Shown here in pieces: positions 45,712-57,000 of a stretch of 64,000 bases of DNA. Numbering within the stretch: the stretch's first letter is position 1; the number at the start of each line of letters is the position of its first letter. The stretch comes from Nocardia sp. (GTDB lineage Bacteria; Actinomycetota; Actinomycetes; Mycobacteriales; Mycobacteriaceae), in assembly GCF_025465275.1 (NCBI RefSeq), contig NZ_JAODNK010000012.1, forward strand, positions 1 to 64,000, in the 5' to 3' direction. The notes under the pieces were generated by a model. The model was not told where the DNA came from and made no database searches. It saw only the letters and a program-made list of their open reading frames with translations. Position numbers and translations under genes: made by a program.

Positions 45712-46104
45712 ATGCGAATCAGGACCGCTGTCGCCTCGCTCGGAATCGCTCTGGCGGGCGCGGGTGTCATGTCTACGGTCGGGGCCGCATCGGCCTCCGC
45801 TGTCGTTCCCGAAATCGATCCGGGCCACGGGATCTACTTCGGTCTGGATTTCGACCAGAACGAGACTGCCGCACTGGGCAACAGTGCGATCCCCGGCCTG
45901 CTCACTCAGTTCCTGCCCGCGGGCCGGACCGGCTATGTGGTGGACCAAGACTCGGATCTGCCCCGGGTCGACGGCCGGCTCTACGCCACCCCGGGTGCGG
46001 TGATCAACGAGGCTGCGGCCCGTCAGGGTGAGGTCGCCATCGCGGTAATGGACCCGGCCTTCATCAAGGGCTTCCAGTTCCTGATTGTCGAGCAACTGCC
46101 CTGA
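45712..46104 (+). CDS. Small secreted protein of unknown function
   Basis: 130 residues with a clear Sec signal peptide (MRIRTAVASLGIALAGAGVM, cleavage probably after SASA near residue 30). The mature part starts VVPEIDPGHGIYFGLDFDQN and has no Cys, lipobox or membrane segment. The shorter ATG is chosen because it gives a proper signal peptide. I do not recognise the mature domain. It is a single-gene unit closed by a hairpin. Confidence 0.78.
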   Translation: MRIRTAVASLGIALAGAGVMSTVGAASASAVVPEIDPGHGIYFGLDFDQNETAALGNSAIPGLLTQFLPAGRTGYVVDQDSDLPRVDGRLYATPGAVINEAAARQGEVAIAVMDPAFIKGFQFLIVEQLP

Positions 46105-46110
46105 TCTATG

Positions 46111-46138
46111 TACGGCGGGTGTGGCTGCGCCCGCCGTA
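46111..46138 (+). terminator. Hairpin after the small secreted protein gene
   Basis: TACGGCGGG (46111-46119) pairs perfectly with CCCGCCGTA (46130-46138) across a 10-base loop, 7 bases after the stop codon. It insulates the ribosomal protein operon from upstream transcription. Confidence 0.75.
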
Positions 46139-46205
46139 CTGTCCGGTTCCTCCGGAAACAGCGGGGGTGACCCGTGCCATCTGCGGGAACGGGGGAGGGG
46201 GCGAT

Positions 46206-46235
46206 TTGAAGTCACCCATAGCCCTGGTGCATACT
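46206..46235 (+). promoter_or_regulatory. Candidate S10 operon promoter
   Basis: TTGAAG (46206-46211) and CATACT (46230-46235) form a sigma-A-like pair with an 18-base spacer; TACTAT at 46232 is an alternative -10. Start here would give a 5' leader of about 350 bases before rpsJ, as is usual for S10 operons that are regulated in their leader. Confidence 0.5.
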
Positions 46236-46530
46236 ATTCAGGTTGCCCGGACCGGGTTGTGTCTTTCTTCGGAATAGATGCAGGTGGTGGCGGGTGAGAA
46301 GGACACTCTTGCACCCCGCTGATTACAGCGGCGGTGCGTCCGGGACAAAGTTTCTTCCGGCCAAGTGGGATTCGATTCCAGGGCCGAAGAATGAGCGGAT
46401 GGGCGACACGCCCGACCGCGTGGACCGGAAGAACCATGACAGATGAACAGCGGCGATGGATCGGGCCCACACGTGGCCTCGGTCGTGTGGTGGCTGATGC
46501 GTCTTCGTGTGTTCGGACTGTGCAAATGAG

Positions 46531-46560
46531 GGTGCTTCGGCAGCGAAAGCTGCTGGGGCA
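46531..46560 (+). promoter_or_regulatory. Leader hairpin before rpsJ
   Basis: GCAGC (46540-46544), GAAA loop, GCTGC (46549-46553) form a GNRA-capped stem within TGCTTCG...TGGGGCA, about 40 bases before rpsJ. The remaining leader (46240-46530) has no clear gene. The hairpin could be part of an r-protein L4-type autoregulatory leader, but I cannot show homology. Confidence 0.4.
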
Positions 46561-46591
46561 CAAACGTTAAGCGGAGAAAAGGACACTCAGC

Positions 46592-46897
46592 GTGGCGGGA
46601 CAGAAGATCCGCATCAGGCTCAAGGCCTACGACCATGAGGCGATCGACGCGTCTGCGCGCAAGATCGTCGAGACGGTGACCCGCACGGGCGCTCGTGTCG
46701 TTGGCCCGGTGCCGTTGCCCACCGAAAAGAACGTGTACTGCGTCATCCGTTCGCCGCACAAGTACAAAGACTCGCGCGAGCACTTCGAGATGCGTACTCA
46801 CAAGCGGCTGATTGACATCCTCGACCCCACGCCGAAGACGGTCGACGCGCTTATGCGCATCGATCTTCCGGCCAGTGTCGACGTCAACATTCAGTGA
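46592..46897 (+). CDS. rpsJ: 30S ribosomal protein S10
   Basis: 101-residue S10, part of the 30S head and also the NusB partner in antitermination. The start [21 protein letters not shown], in parts, is the family signature, and the ending [11 protein letters not shown] is typical. GTG start at 46592 with AAAGGA upstream. First gene of the S10 operon; rplC follows 14 bases after the stop. Confidence 0.98.
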   Translation: MAGQKIRIRLKAYDHEAIDASARKIVETVTRTGARVVGPVPLPTEKNVYCVIRSPHKYKDSREHFEMRTHKRLIDILDPTPKTVDALMRIDLPASVDVNIQ

Positions 46898-46911
46898 CGG
46901 GGATTCCAGAT

Positions 46912-47577
46912 ATGACTGACAACAAGAGCAGGCCGGCTGCCGGCATCCTGGGAACCAAGCTCGGCATGACCCAGGTCTTCGACGAGAAGAACCGCGTTGT
47001 TCCGGTGACCGTCGTCAAGGCCGGTCCGAACGTCGTGACCCAGATCCGCACCGCTGAGCGCGATGGCTACGCAGCCATCCAGATCGCTTACGGCGCCATC
47101 GACCCGCGCAAGGTGAACAAGCCGGTTTCCGGCCAGTTCTCCAAGGCCGGTGTCACCCCTCGCCGCCACATCACGGAGATCCGCGTCGCTGACGTCGCCT
47201 CCTTCGAGGTCGGCCAGGAAATCGGCGCGGAGGCCTTCGCAGAAGGCAGCTTCGTCGACGTGACGGGCACCTCCAAGGGCAAGGGCTTCGCCGGCACCAT
47301 GAAGCGTCACGGCTTCAAGGGCCAGGGCGCCTCCCACGGTGCGCAGGCTGTGCACCGTCGTCCGGGTTCCATCGGTGGTTGCTCCACCCCGGGCCGCGTG
47401 TTCAAGGGCATGCGTATGTCCGGCCGGATGGGTAACGACCGCGTCACCACGCAGAACCTCACGGTCCACAAGGTGGATGCCGAGAACGGTCTGCTGCTGA
47501 TCAAGGGTGCGATCCCGGGCCGTCGCGGCCACGTCGTGATCGTCAAGAGTGCAGTGAAGGGTGGTGCCCGGGCATGA
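46912..47577 (+). CDS. rplC: 50S ribosomal protein L3
   Basis: 221-residue L3, an early assembly protein of the 50S subunit near the peptidyl transferase centre. The family segments [15 protein letters not shown] and [20 protein letters not shown], in parts, are present. The ATG at 46912 is preferred to the in-frame ATG at 46894, which lies in the spacer; the mature start [14 protein letters not shown] fits actinobacterial L3. Its stop overlaps the rplD start (ATGA). Confidence 0.98.
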   Translation: MTDNKSRPAAGILGTKLGMTQVFDEKNRVVPVTVVKAGPNVVTQIRTAERDGYAAIQIAYGAIDPRKVNKPVSGQFSKAGVTPRRHITEIRVADVASFEVGQEIGAEAFAEGSFVDVTGTSKGKGFAGTMKRHGFKGQGASHGAQAVHRRPGSIGGCSTPGRVFKGMRMSGRMGNDRVTTQNLTVHKVDAENGLLLIKGAIPGRRGHVVIVKSAVKGGARA

Positions 47578-48245
47578 GCACCGAGACCAAGACCAACCTG
47601 ACGCTCCCGGTCAAGGCCGCGGGCGGTAAGACTGAAGGCACCGTCGAGCTCCCCGCGGAGATCTTCGACGTGACCGCCAATATCGCGCTGATGCACCAGG
47701 TTGTCGTGGCCCAGCAGGCCGCGGCACGCCAGGGCACGCACTCGACCAAGACCCGCGGTGAAGTCCGCGGTGGTGGTCGTAAGCCGTACCGGCAGAAGGG
47801 CACCGGCCGCGCCCGTCAGGGTTCGACCCGTGCGCCGCAGTTCGTCGGCGGTGGCGTTGTCCACGGCCCGCAGCCGCGCGATTACACCCAGCGCCTGCCC
47901 AAGAAGATGAAGGTCGCCGCTCTGCGTGGCGCCCTCTCCGACCGGGCCCGCAACGAGCGCATCCACGTGATCACCGAACTGGTCCCGGGTCAGACCCCGT
48001 CGACCAAGATCGCCAAGAACTTCCTTGCCGAGCTTTCGACTCGCAAGCAGCTCCTGGTCGTCGTCGGTCGCGAGGACATCGCCACGTGGAAGAGCGTTGC
48101 GAACCTGGAGAACGTGCACCCGATCGCTCCCGATCAGCTGAACACCTACGACGTGCTGAAGGCCGATGAGGTCATCTTCTCCGTCGAGGCGCTCAATGCC
48201 TTCGTGCACGGCCCTGCCGAAGCTGCACAGGAGGAGAGCAAGTGA
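47574..48245 (+). CDS. rplD: 50S ribosomal protein L4
   Basis: 223-residue L4, lining the exit tunnel; in some bacteria it also represses its own operon. The loop motif [28 protein letters not shown], read in parts, is diagnostic. Starts by ATGA overlap with rplC and ends by GTGA overlap with rplW. Confidence 0.98.
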   Translation: MSTETKTNLTLPVKAAGGKTEGTVELPAEIFDVTANIALMHQVVVAQQAAARQGTHSTKTRGEVRGGGRKPYRQKGTGRARQGSTRAPQFVGGGVVHGPQPRDYTQRLPKKMKVAALRGALSDRARNERIHVITELVPGQTPSTKIAKNFLAELSTRKQLLVVVGREDIATWKSVANLENVHPIAPDQLNTYDVLKADEVIFSVEALNAFVHGPAEAAQEESK

Positions 48246-48547
48246 CCACGATCGCCGACCCCCGCGACATTTTGCTGGCGCCGGTCATCTCCGAGAAGTC
48301 CTACGGACTGATCGAAGAGGGTACCTACACCTTCATCGTGCACCCGGACTCCAACAAGACGCAGATCAAGATCGCCGTCGAGAAGGTCTTCGGCGTCACG
48401 GTGACCAGCGTCAACACTGCTAACCGTCAGGGCAAGCGCAAGCGGACGAAGGCCGGTTACGGAAAGCGCAAGAACACCAAGCGCGCGCTCGTGACCCTCT
48501 CGGCCGACAGCAAGCCCATCGAGATCTTCGGAGGCCCGGTCGCGTAA
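48242..48547 (+). CDS. rplW: 50S ribosomal protein L23
   Basis: 101-residue L23 at the tunnel exit, the docking site for trigger factor and SRP. It has the family start [16 protein letters not shown] and the basic stretch [21 protein letters not shown] start overlapping the rplD stop indicates coupled translation. Confidence 0.97.
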   Translation: MTTIADPRDILLAPVISEKSYGLIEEGTYTFIVHPDSNKTQIKIAVEKVFGVTVTSVNTANRQGKRKRTKAGYGKRKNTKRALVTLSADSKPIEIFGGPVA

Positions 48548-48580
48548 GCGCCTGGGAATCCAGAAAGCAGAGAAGAACTC

Positions 48581-49411
<831 letters not shown>

Positions 49412-49425
49412 GGAGGAGGTTAAAG

Positions 49426-49707
49426 ATGCCACGCAGCCTCAAGAAGGGCCCGTTCGTAGACGATCACCTCCTCAAGAAGGTGGACGTTCAGAACGAGAAG
49501 GGCACGAAGCAGGTCATCAAGACCTGGTCGCGTCGTTCGACCATCATTCCCGATTTCATCGGGCACACGTTCTCGGTGCACGACGGCCGCAAGCACGTCC
49601 CGGTGTTCGTGTCGGACAACATGGTTGGGCACAAGCTCGGTGAGTTTGCGCCGACCAGGACGTTCCGTAGCCACGTCAAGGACGATCGGAAGAGCAAGCG
49701 GCGATGA
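49426..49707 (+). CDS. rpsS: 30S ribosomal protein S19
   Basis: 93-residue S19 of the 30S head, in a complex with S13. It begins [19 protein letters not shown] and contains the family motif [20 protein letters not shown], in parts. A strong AGGAGG precedes it and its stop overlaps the rplV start (ATGA). Confidence 0.98.
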   Translation: MPRSLKKGPFVDDHLLKKVDVQNEKGTKQVIKTWSRRSTIIPDFIGHTFSVHDGRKHVPVFVSDNMVGHKLGEFAPTRTFRSHVKDDRKSKRR

Positions 49708-50105
49708 GCACTGAAACTCAGAACCAGACTGCACGCGCTACCGCTAAGCACGTGCGCGTTACGCCGATGAAGGCTCGTCGTGTTGTGGACCTGGTCCGCG
49801 GCAAGCGAGTCGAGGACGCGCTGAACATTCTGCGGTTCGCCCCGCAGGCTGCCAGCGAGCCGGTCGCCAAGGTGGTGGCTTCGGCCGCGGCCAACGCCGA
49901 GAACAACCTCGGTCTGAACCCGGCCACCCTGGTCATCTCGACGGCTTTCGTCGACGAGGGCGCGACCATGAAGCGTTTCCAGCCGCGGGCCCAGGGCCGT
50001 GCGTTCCGGATCCGCAAGCGCACCAGCCACATCACCATCGAGGTCGAGAGCGTGCCTGAGCTGGCCAACGCCCCTCGCAACCGCCGGAAGGGAGGGGCAA
50101 AGTAA
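49704..50105 (+). CDS. rplV: 50S ribosomal protein L22
   Basis: 133-residue L22, whose beta hairpin narrows the exit tunnel. It shows the N-terminal [20 protein letters not shown] and the hairpin region [21 protein letters not shown], both in parts. Coupled to rpsS by ATGA and directly adjacent to rpsC. Confidence 0.98.
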   Translation: MSTETQNQTARATAKHVRVTPMKARRVVDLVRGKRVEDALNILRFAPQAASEPVAKVVASAAANAENNLGLNPATLVISTAFVDEGATMKRFQPRAQGRAFRIRKRTSHITIEVESVPELANAPRNRRKGGAK

Positions 50106-50912
<807 letters not shown>

Positions 50913-50915
50913 CCT

Positions 50916-51332
50916 ATGTTGATGCCTCGCAAGGTCAAGCACCGTAAGCAGCACCACCCGGGCCGCTCCGGCATGGCCAAGGGCGGCACTGCGGTGACGT
51001 TCGGTGAGTACGGCATCCAGGCTCTGGAGCCCGCTTACGTGACCAACCGCCAGATCGAGTCTGCGCGTATCGCAATGACTCGCCACATCAAGCGTGGCGG
51101 CAAGATCTGGATCAACATCTACCCCGATCGCCCGCTCACGAAGAAGCCGGCCGAAACCCGCATGGGTTCCGGTAAGGGTTCGCCGGAGTGGTGGATCGCG
51201 AACGTGAAGCCGGGACGGATCATGTTCGAGATGTCTTACCCCAGCGAGGAGACCGCTCGTGAGGCCCTGCGCCGCGCGATGCACAAGCTCCCCATGAAGT
51301 GCAGGATCGTGACCAGGGAGGAGCAGTTCTGA
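50916..51332 (+). CDS. rplP: 50S ribosomal protein L16
   Basis: 138-residue L16, which organises the tRNA-binding face of the 50S. It begins [19 protein letters not shown], matching the [15 protein letters not shown] start of relatives, and has the middle motif [20 protein letters not shown]. The stop TGA shares its last base with the ATG of rpmC (TGATG). Confidence 0.98.
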   Translation: MLMPRKVKHRKQHHPGRSGMAKGGTAVTFGEYGIQALEPAYVTNRQIESARIAMTRHIKRGGKIWINIYPDRPLTKKPAETRMGSGKGSPEWWIANVKPGRIMFEMSYPSEETAREALRRAMHKLPMKCRIVTREEQF

Positions 51333-51571
51333 TGGCTACCGGAACTCCGGCTGCAGAGCTGCGCGAGCTGACCGAAGAGGAGCTCGTCGCGAAACTGCGT
51401 GAAGGCAAGGAAGAGCTGTTCAACCTGCGCTTCCAGATGGCGACGGGACAGTTGCAGAACAACCGTCGTCTGCGTGTGGTCCGCCACGAGATCGCGCGCC
51501 TCTACACGGTCATGCGTGAGCGCGAGCTCGGGCTGGCCACCGGTCCTGAAGGCAAGGGAGATGCGGCATGA
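51332..51571 (+). CDS. rpmC: 50S ribosomal protein L29
   Basis: 79-residue L29, beside L23 at the tunnel exit. It has the family helix [34 protein letters not shown], read in parts. The ATG at 51332 is set by the TGATG overlap with rplP; its stop overlaps the rpsQ start (ATGA). Confidence 0.97.
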   Translation: MATGTPAAELRELTEEELVAKLREGKEELFNLRFQMATGQLQNNRRLRVVRHEIARLYTVMRERELGLATGPEGKGDAA

Positions 51572-51864
51572 GTGACGCAAAAGGCCCGGCCAAGACGCCG
51601 GCAACGGTCGAGGAGCGGGGCCAGCGCAAGATCCGCAAGGGCTACGTTGTCTCCGACAAGATGACCAAGACCATCGTGGTCGAGCTGGAGAATCGCGTGA
51701 AGCACAAGCTTTACGGCAAGATCATCCGCACCACCTCGAAGGTCAAGGCCCACGACGAGAACGAGAGCGCGAACGTCGGCGACCTCGTGCAGCTGATGGA
51801 GACCCGTCCGCTGTCCGCCACCAAGCGCTGGCGTCTGGTCGAGGTCCTGGAGCGGGCGAAGTAA
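51568..51864 (+). CDS. rpsQ: 30S ribosomal protein S17
   Basis: 98-residue S17, an early 16S rRNA-binding protein. It has the OB-fold signature [17 protein letters not shown] and the ending [18 protein letters not shown], and a slightly extended Ala/Thr-rich N-terminus. It is the last gene of the operon, as in mycobacteria, where rplN begins a separate unit. Confidence 0.98.
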   Translation: MSDAKGPAKTPATVEERGQRKIRKGYVVSDKMTKTIVVELENRVKHKLYGKIIRTTSKVKAHDENESANVGDLVQLMETRPLSATKRWRLVEVLERAK

Positions 51865-51931
51865 GTCGTAACGACTGCTTGCAGGTCGTTCGAAACGGCC
51901 AGCCCCCTCCGCGACTGACAGAGTCGTAAAA

Positions 51932-51967
51932 CGAAGGCCCGCTTCCCTTTTGGGACGCGGGCCTTCG
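51932..51967. terminator. Terminator after the S10 operon
   Basis: CGAAGGCCCGC (51932-51942) pairs with GCGGGCCTTCG (51957-51967), with CCC/GGG inside the loop extending the stem. TCGTCGTTT follows. It lies between convergent genes and can serve both. Confidence 0.88.
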
Positions 51968-51992
51968 TCGTTTCACGGGTCGGGTGAAACGG

Positions 51993-52415
51993 TCAGAATG
52001 AGCCCATGTCGGCGGATAGCCAATGCTCGGGGCGCATGTATATCGCTACCTGTTCGCCGATGGATTCGGCGTATTTCAGGTAGCCGTCCACCTTGTCGGC
52101 GGGCAGGTAGCGCGCCGCCATCTCGTGGTGTTGTTCCTCGGTCATCGGGGTCACCCGGGTGACCGGCCCCTCGGCCGTCACGTAGCGGACGGTGGGTTCG
52201 AGGGTCTCGACCATCAGGCTGAAGCGCCCGGCCTCTTCGAGCAGCCGCATCTTCTGCGACGCGGGACCCGTCAGCACCCACAGCTCACCGCCGGGCGAGT
52301 ACTGGTACCAGATGGGCACCGTCAGGGGTGCGCGTCCCGGCCGGTTGTTCACGGCCAGCGCCCCGATGTGTGGTTGTGCGAGGAAACTCTGTCGTTCTTC
52401 CAACGTCAGTGCCAT
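51993..52415 (-). CDS. PPOX-class (pyridoxamine 5'-phosphate oxidase-like) flavin/F420-binding protein
   Basis: 140-residue split-barrel protein of the pyridoxamine phosphate oxidase-like superfamily, common in actinobacteria as F420- or FMN-dependent reductases. Starts MALTLEERQSFLAQPHIGALAVN and shows APLTVPIWYQYSPGGELWVLTG, in parts, the usual first barrel strands. The frame is open far upstream, but the ATG at 52415 gives the family start. Cofactor choice cannot be told. Confidence 0.82.
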   Translation of the reverse strand: MALTLEERQSFLAQPHIGALAVNNRPGRAPLTVPIWYQYSPGGELWVLTGPASQKMRLLEEAGRFSLMVETLEPTVRYVTAEGPVTRVTPMTEEQHHEMAARYLPADKVDGYLKYAESIGEQVAIYMRPEHWLSADMGSF

Positions 52416-52496
52416 GAATCCACGGTACCGAGATGGTGTGACGAATTCAGGAGTCGCCCTGCGCGGTTCTTCGAGATGCATGATGTTGGGCGGCTT

Positions 52497-52517
52497 CGGT
52501 ATCACTCGCGGTATCAT
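52497..52517 (+). promoter_or_regulatory. Toxin-antitoxin promoter with direct repeat
   Basis: CGGTATCA occurs at 52497-52504 and 52509-52516. TATCAT at 52512-52517 fits a -10 box six bases before the ATG at 52524, with no Shine-Dalgarno sequence, so the antitoxin mRNA may be leaderless. The repeats are likely sites for the antitoxin or the toxin-antitoxin complex. Confidence 0.45.
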
Positions 52518-52523
52518 CGAAGT

Positions 52524-52748
52524 ATGGCCTGGACAATGCGATTTCCTGCCGATGAAGAGGCTGCGCTGGATGCGCAGGCCGAGGTGGAAGGCCGGTCGAA
52601 GCATGAGATCACTCGCGATGCGGTTCGTGCCTATCTCATCCGTCACCGCCGTTGGGATGAGCCGCTGCTGACCGACGAGGAGACCTTCGATCTAGGCGGC
52701 CCGATAGGCAAGGATGACATTCGAGATGCGATGAATCGACCCGCATGA
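52524..52748 (+). CDS. VapB-type (ribbon-helix-helix) antitoxin
   Basis: 74-residue antitoxin. The N-terminal half WTMRFPADEEAALDAQAEVEGRSKHEITRDAVRAYL, in parts, is a ribbon-helix-helix DNA-binding fold; the acidic C-terminus (TDEETFDLGGPIGKDDIRDA) would block the toxin. Its stop overlaps the toxin start in ATGA. It probably represses its own promoter. Confidence 0.85.
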   Translation: MAWTMRFPADEEAALDAQAEVEGRSKHEITRDAVRAYLIRHRRWDEPLLTDEETFDLGGPIGKDDIRDAMNRPA

Positions 52749-53191
52749 TCGCGGTTGCGGATACCTCGGGTCTACTCGCGTTGTTCAATCGTTCCGATTC
52801 GGAGCACTTTGCGGTTCGGCGCGCTGCGGACGCGGCGAGCGCTTTGATCGTCAGTCCGCTGGCCCTGACCGAGGTGCACCACGTGGCAAGCATCCGTGCC
52901 GGCCGGAAGGTCGCTGATGCCATCCTCAATGTGCTCGCAGAGCGAATCGGATCGAACCGCATCGTTCTCGGAGACGTCACCGCAGCGCAGCTGAAAGTTG
53001 CTGTGAGAGTGCGTATGAACTACGAGGGGATGAACCTCGACCTCGTGGACGCGATGTGTGTCGCTCTGGCGGACGAGTACGACACCGACCTCATCCTGAC
53101 TCTGGATCGTAGGGACTTCCGTGCATTACGCCCCCTGAACGGGTACGCCACCTTTCGGTTGCTGCCCGACGACCTGCAAACTCCGGCCTAG
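52745..53191 (+). CDS. VapC-type PIN-domain toxin
   Basis: 148-residue PIN-domain ribonuclease of a type II toxin-antitoxin system; relatives cut tRNA or rRNA. The Mg-binding acidic set is present: Asp6 (VADTSG), Glu43, Asp99/Asp102 (MNLDLVDAM) and Asp121/Asp124 (LDRRDF), so it looks active. It is coupled to the antitoxin by ATGA. A broken transporter gene begins right after its stop. Confidence 0.9.
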   Translation: MIAVADTSGLLALFNRSDSEHFAVRRAADAASALIVSPLALTEVHHVASIRAGRKVADAILNVLAERIGSNRIVLGDVTAAQLKVAVRVRMNYEGMNLDLVDAMCVALADEYDTDLILTLDRRDFRALRPLNGYATFRLLPDDLQTPA

Positions 53192-53805
53192 TCGCCAGGG
53201 CGCATCTCGGCGCGCCCATTATGACTGCGCTCGGCACCCGCATCTCCCGCAAGCGAATGCTCATGCTGCTGATGGGCTTCTTCATCGCCGGGAATCTGAT
53301 CTCCGCCGTCGCACCCGTCTTCGGCATCATGCTGCTCGGCCGCGTGGTCGCCTCGCTGGCGCACGGTGCGTTCTTCGGGATCGGTGCGGTGGTGGCGGCC
53401 GAGCTGGTCGCACCGGATCGCAAGGCCGGGCCATCGCCATGATGTTCACGGGGCTTACCGTCGCGAATGTTTGTCGGCGTACCGCTGGGGACGTTGATCG
53501 GCCAGCAGTTCGGCTGGCGCATCACCTTCGGTTTCGTAGCGCTGCTCGGTGTGGCCGGATTGTTCGGCATAGCGAAACTGGTTCCCGATCTGCCCGCGCC
53601 CGAGGGTGTGCGGCTGCGCCGGGAACTGGCTGCTTTCAAGAACATTCAGGTTCTGCTGGCCAATGGCATGACCGTGCTGGGGTTCGGTGCGGAGTTCGCC
53701 GCCATCACCTATATCGCGCCGATGATGACCGAAATCGTTGGCAACGCAGACAGTTCCATCACCTGGCTGCTGGAGCTGGCGTTGGTGTCGGGGGCGCCGC
53801 GAAAC
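53185..53805 (+). pseudogene. MFS (DHA1-type) transporter remnant, frameshifted
   Basis: Remains of a major facilitator drug or sugar exporter. One frame gives HLGAPIMTALGTRISRKRML then MLLGRVVASLAHGAFFGIGAVVAAELVAPDRKA (in parts). The frame then shifts by a missing base near 53424 to give RAIAMMFTGLTVANV, and shifts back by an extra T near 53470 to give VGVPLGTLIGQQFGWRITFGFVALLG. The first helix is absent: the gene begins in the loop after TM2, directly abutting the toxin stop. The reading degrades at LLELALVSGAPRNCLG, losing the second half. It is dead DNA, probably cut by the insertion of the toxin-antitoxin pair or a deletion. Confidence 0.85.
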
Positions 53806-54053
53806 TGCCTCGGGCGCAGGCGAGCCCGCTGCGGAGCTCGCGGCAGCCGTTCGCTGACGGTCCGGTATCGGCCGGAATTCTCGCGGTAGCCGGTCACTGC
53901 TTTTCCAACACGCAGAGCGCAATACTGCGTTCGGCGTTTCGCGAGGAAGGACGTATTCCGTACCGCGCGTTCTTGTATGGGATCGGTGACCTCGCTACTC
54001 TCGGCGACGTGCCCGCTACCGGGTGCAAATCTTCGGGCGCGATCGGTGAGTGC

Positions 54054-57000
54054 ATGCTCGACAATGTGGTTCGGATTGCGATCGTCGGAATGGGACCTCG
54101 CGGTCTGAATGTCTGTGAGCGAATTTGTGCCAATGCTCGGCAGCTCGGTAATTCTTCGGGCGTCGAGCTCATTCTGCTGGACTCGAAACAGGTTGGCACC
54201 GGCGCGGTATGGCGTACCGACCAGCCTGCTCAGCTGCTGATGAATACGGTATCCGAGCAGGTCACCGTGTTCACCGATGACACCGTCGAGATGGCGGGAC
54301 CGGTCGATCGCGGTCCGAGTCTGCATGAATGGGCCAATTTCATCGCCAAGATCGGCAATTTCGCCGGACTGCCCGTACGGGCTTATCGAGAAGCCCTCCG
54401 GATACGCGCGGAAACCTATCCGCCGCGCTACTTCTACGGCCATTATCTGCGCTGGGCATTCGAACGAACGCGCGACCGCTATGCGGAATGGGTGCATGTG
54501 CGCGAAATTGTGGCTACCGCAGTGGATTTGCGAGACGGCCCGGGCGGATTGCAGGAACTGGAGTTGAGTACGGGGGAGCGGGTGCGCGGCCTGCACGCCG
54601 TAGTGCTCACGCAGGGACACCTGGGGGAGGCGCAGCCGGAAGTGCCCGGCTCACTGCCGGATTCGGCGCGCCGGCTCGGGCTCGGCTACGTGCCCCCCGC
54701 CAATGCCGCCGATATCGATGTGGACCGGATTCCGGAGCGCGATCCCGTGCTCATCCGCGGCCTGGGGCTCACCTTCTTCGACTATCTGGTGCTGCTGACC
54801 GCCGGCCGCGGCGGGGTCTTCAAGGAGTGCGACGCGGGGCTGGAGTATGTGGCGTCCGGCCGCGAACCGGTCATTATCGCGGGCTGCCGCCGGGGTATTC
54901 CGCATCACGCGCGCGGCGAGAACCAGAAGGGTGTGGACGGCCGGTACGCGCCGCTGCTGTTGAACCCCGCGCGCATCGACCGATTGCGCAGTCGCTCACG
55001 GAAGTTGGGCGATGTCTCCTTCCGCCGGGATGTGTGGCCGCTGATTGCCCGCGAGGTCGAATCGGTGTACTACGCGGCGCTGCTGTCCGAGCAGCTCAGC
55101 CCGCAGCGGCTGGAGTCCTTCCGGGATCGCTATCTCACCGTGCCCACCGACCAGGACGCCGCCGAGCTGTTGCAGCGCTTCCATATCCGGCAGCAGGAGC
55201 AGTGGAATTGGGACACCCTGGTGGATCCGACGGGCGGCCGGCGCTTCGACCGGCCCGGCGCTTTTCACGACTGGCTGCTGGCCTACCTGGATGCCGATGT
55301 GCGCGAGGCCCGCCTCGGCAATGTCCGGGGTCCGGTCAAGGCGGCGCTGGATGTACTGCGGGACCTGCGCAATGAGGTCCGGCTCGTGGTCGACTACGGC
55401 GGTATCGCGGGGTCGTCGTATCGGGACGATCTGGACCGCTGGTACACCCCGATGAACGCCTTCCTCTCGATCGGCCCGCCCGCGAGCCGCATTGCCGAAT
55501 TGGCGGCGCTGATCCGTGCGGGCATCGTGCGGGTGGTCGGTCCCGGCATGCAGGTGGATATCGATGCCGAGCGCGGGCTCTTCATCGCCGGTTCACCGCA
55601 TGTGCACGGATCACAGGTGCAGGGCCGCCATCTCATCGACGCCTGGCTGCCGGCGCCCGACCTGCGCCGCACGGCTGATCCGCTGCTGCGAAATCTACTG
55701 GGCCGCAATGATGTGCGCGGTTATGCCATCGACTCACCGGACGGCAGCAGCTATCGGACCGGTGGCCTCACCATCGCGCCGCACACCCATCACCTGGTGG
55801 ACGGCACGGGCCGAATCCATCCGCGCCGCTACGCCTTCGGTGTGCCCACCGAGTCCGTCCGCTGGGTGACCGCGGCGGGCCCGCGCCCCGGCGTCAATTC
55901 GGTGACCCTGGCAGACGGCGACGGCATCGCCCGCGAAATCCTCACCACCCACCGCTACGACGAGCATGCGAATTCTCCTGAAAGGCACGACGATATGGCG
56001 ATCGAATGCGGGCTGCTGTCTCCGGTGAGCGTCGGCGCCCCGGTGGAATCCCTGCTGGGCGATGATGCCTGGATCGAGGCCATGCTGGAGGTGGAGCTCG
56101 CGCTCGCTCGCGCCGAGGCCCGGCTCGGCATGGTTCCGGACAGTGTCGCCGAGCATATGGCGACCGCCGTGCGCGAGCACGAATTCAGCGCCCGGGATAT
56201 TGCCGAAGCCGCACGGGGAGCGGCCAATCCGGTGGTCACCTTCGTGGAGCGACTGCACCGCGCGGTCGCCGATATCGACCCGGTGAGCGCGAACTACGTG
56301 CACTACGGCTCGACCAGTCAGGACATTCTCGATACGGCGACCATGGTGATCGCCGCGCGCGTGCTGTCGGTCATCATCACCGATCTCAACACCATGCTCG
56401 GGTCGCTCGCCGAATTGGCGCGCCGCCACCGCGATACGCCCATTGCCGGGCGGACGCTGGCCATGCAGGCGGTACCGACCACGTTCGGCGCCAAGGTGGC
56501 GGTGTGGATGCAGGGCCTGCTCGACGCCCGCGATCGGCTGTGCCAGGTGCGCACCGGCCTGCCGGTGCAATTGGGCGGTGCGGCAGGCACTTTGGCGTCC
56601 TATATCGAATGCGCCCGTTGCGCGGATTCGGAGCTGTCGCAGGCGCCTGCCGGTGAGATCGTGCAGCGGCTCACCGAAGAGTTCGCGGCCGAACTCTCGC
56701 TCACCGTCACCGCGACCCCCTGGCATACCGTCCGCACCCCGATTGCCGATCTGGCCGCGGCGCTGGCCCTCACCTCGGGAGTGCTCGGCAAGCTGGCGGT
56801 GGACGTGATCTCCCAGTCCCGCACCGAGATCGCCGAACTGTGCGAACCCTCGGCCGCGGGTCGCGGCGAATCCTCCGCCATGCCGCAGAAGCGAAACCCG
56901 GTATTGAGCACCATGATTCGTGCCGCCGCCTTGCAGGTGCCCGGGCTGGCCTCGACGCTCTTCGGTGCGCTGCTGGCCGAGGACGAACGCCCGGCGGGCT

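Noticed and set aside
46243..46446. Small ORF in the S10 leader
   Set aside because: No ribosome binding site, no family resemblance and composition typical of untranslated leader; more likely structural RNA.
51993..52646. Longer PPOX protein starting near 52646
   Set aside because: The extension overlaps the antitoxin gene on the other strand, and family members begin at the ATG at 52415.
53439..54053. Continuation of the fused enzyme's open frame upstream into the MFS remnant
   Set aside because: The frame is open by chance after a frameshift; the translation lacks family resemblance until the Rossmann segment following ATG 54054.
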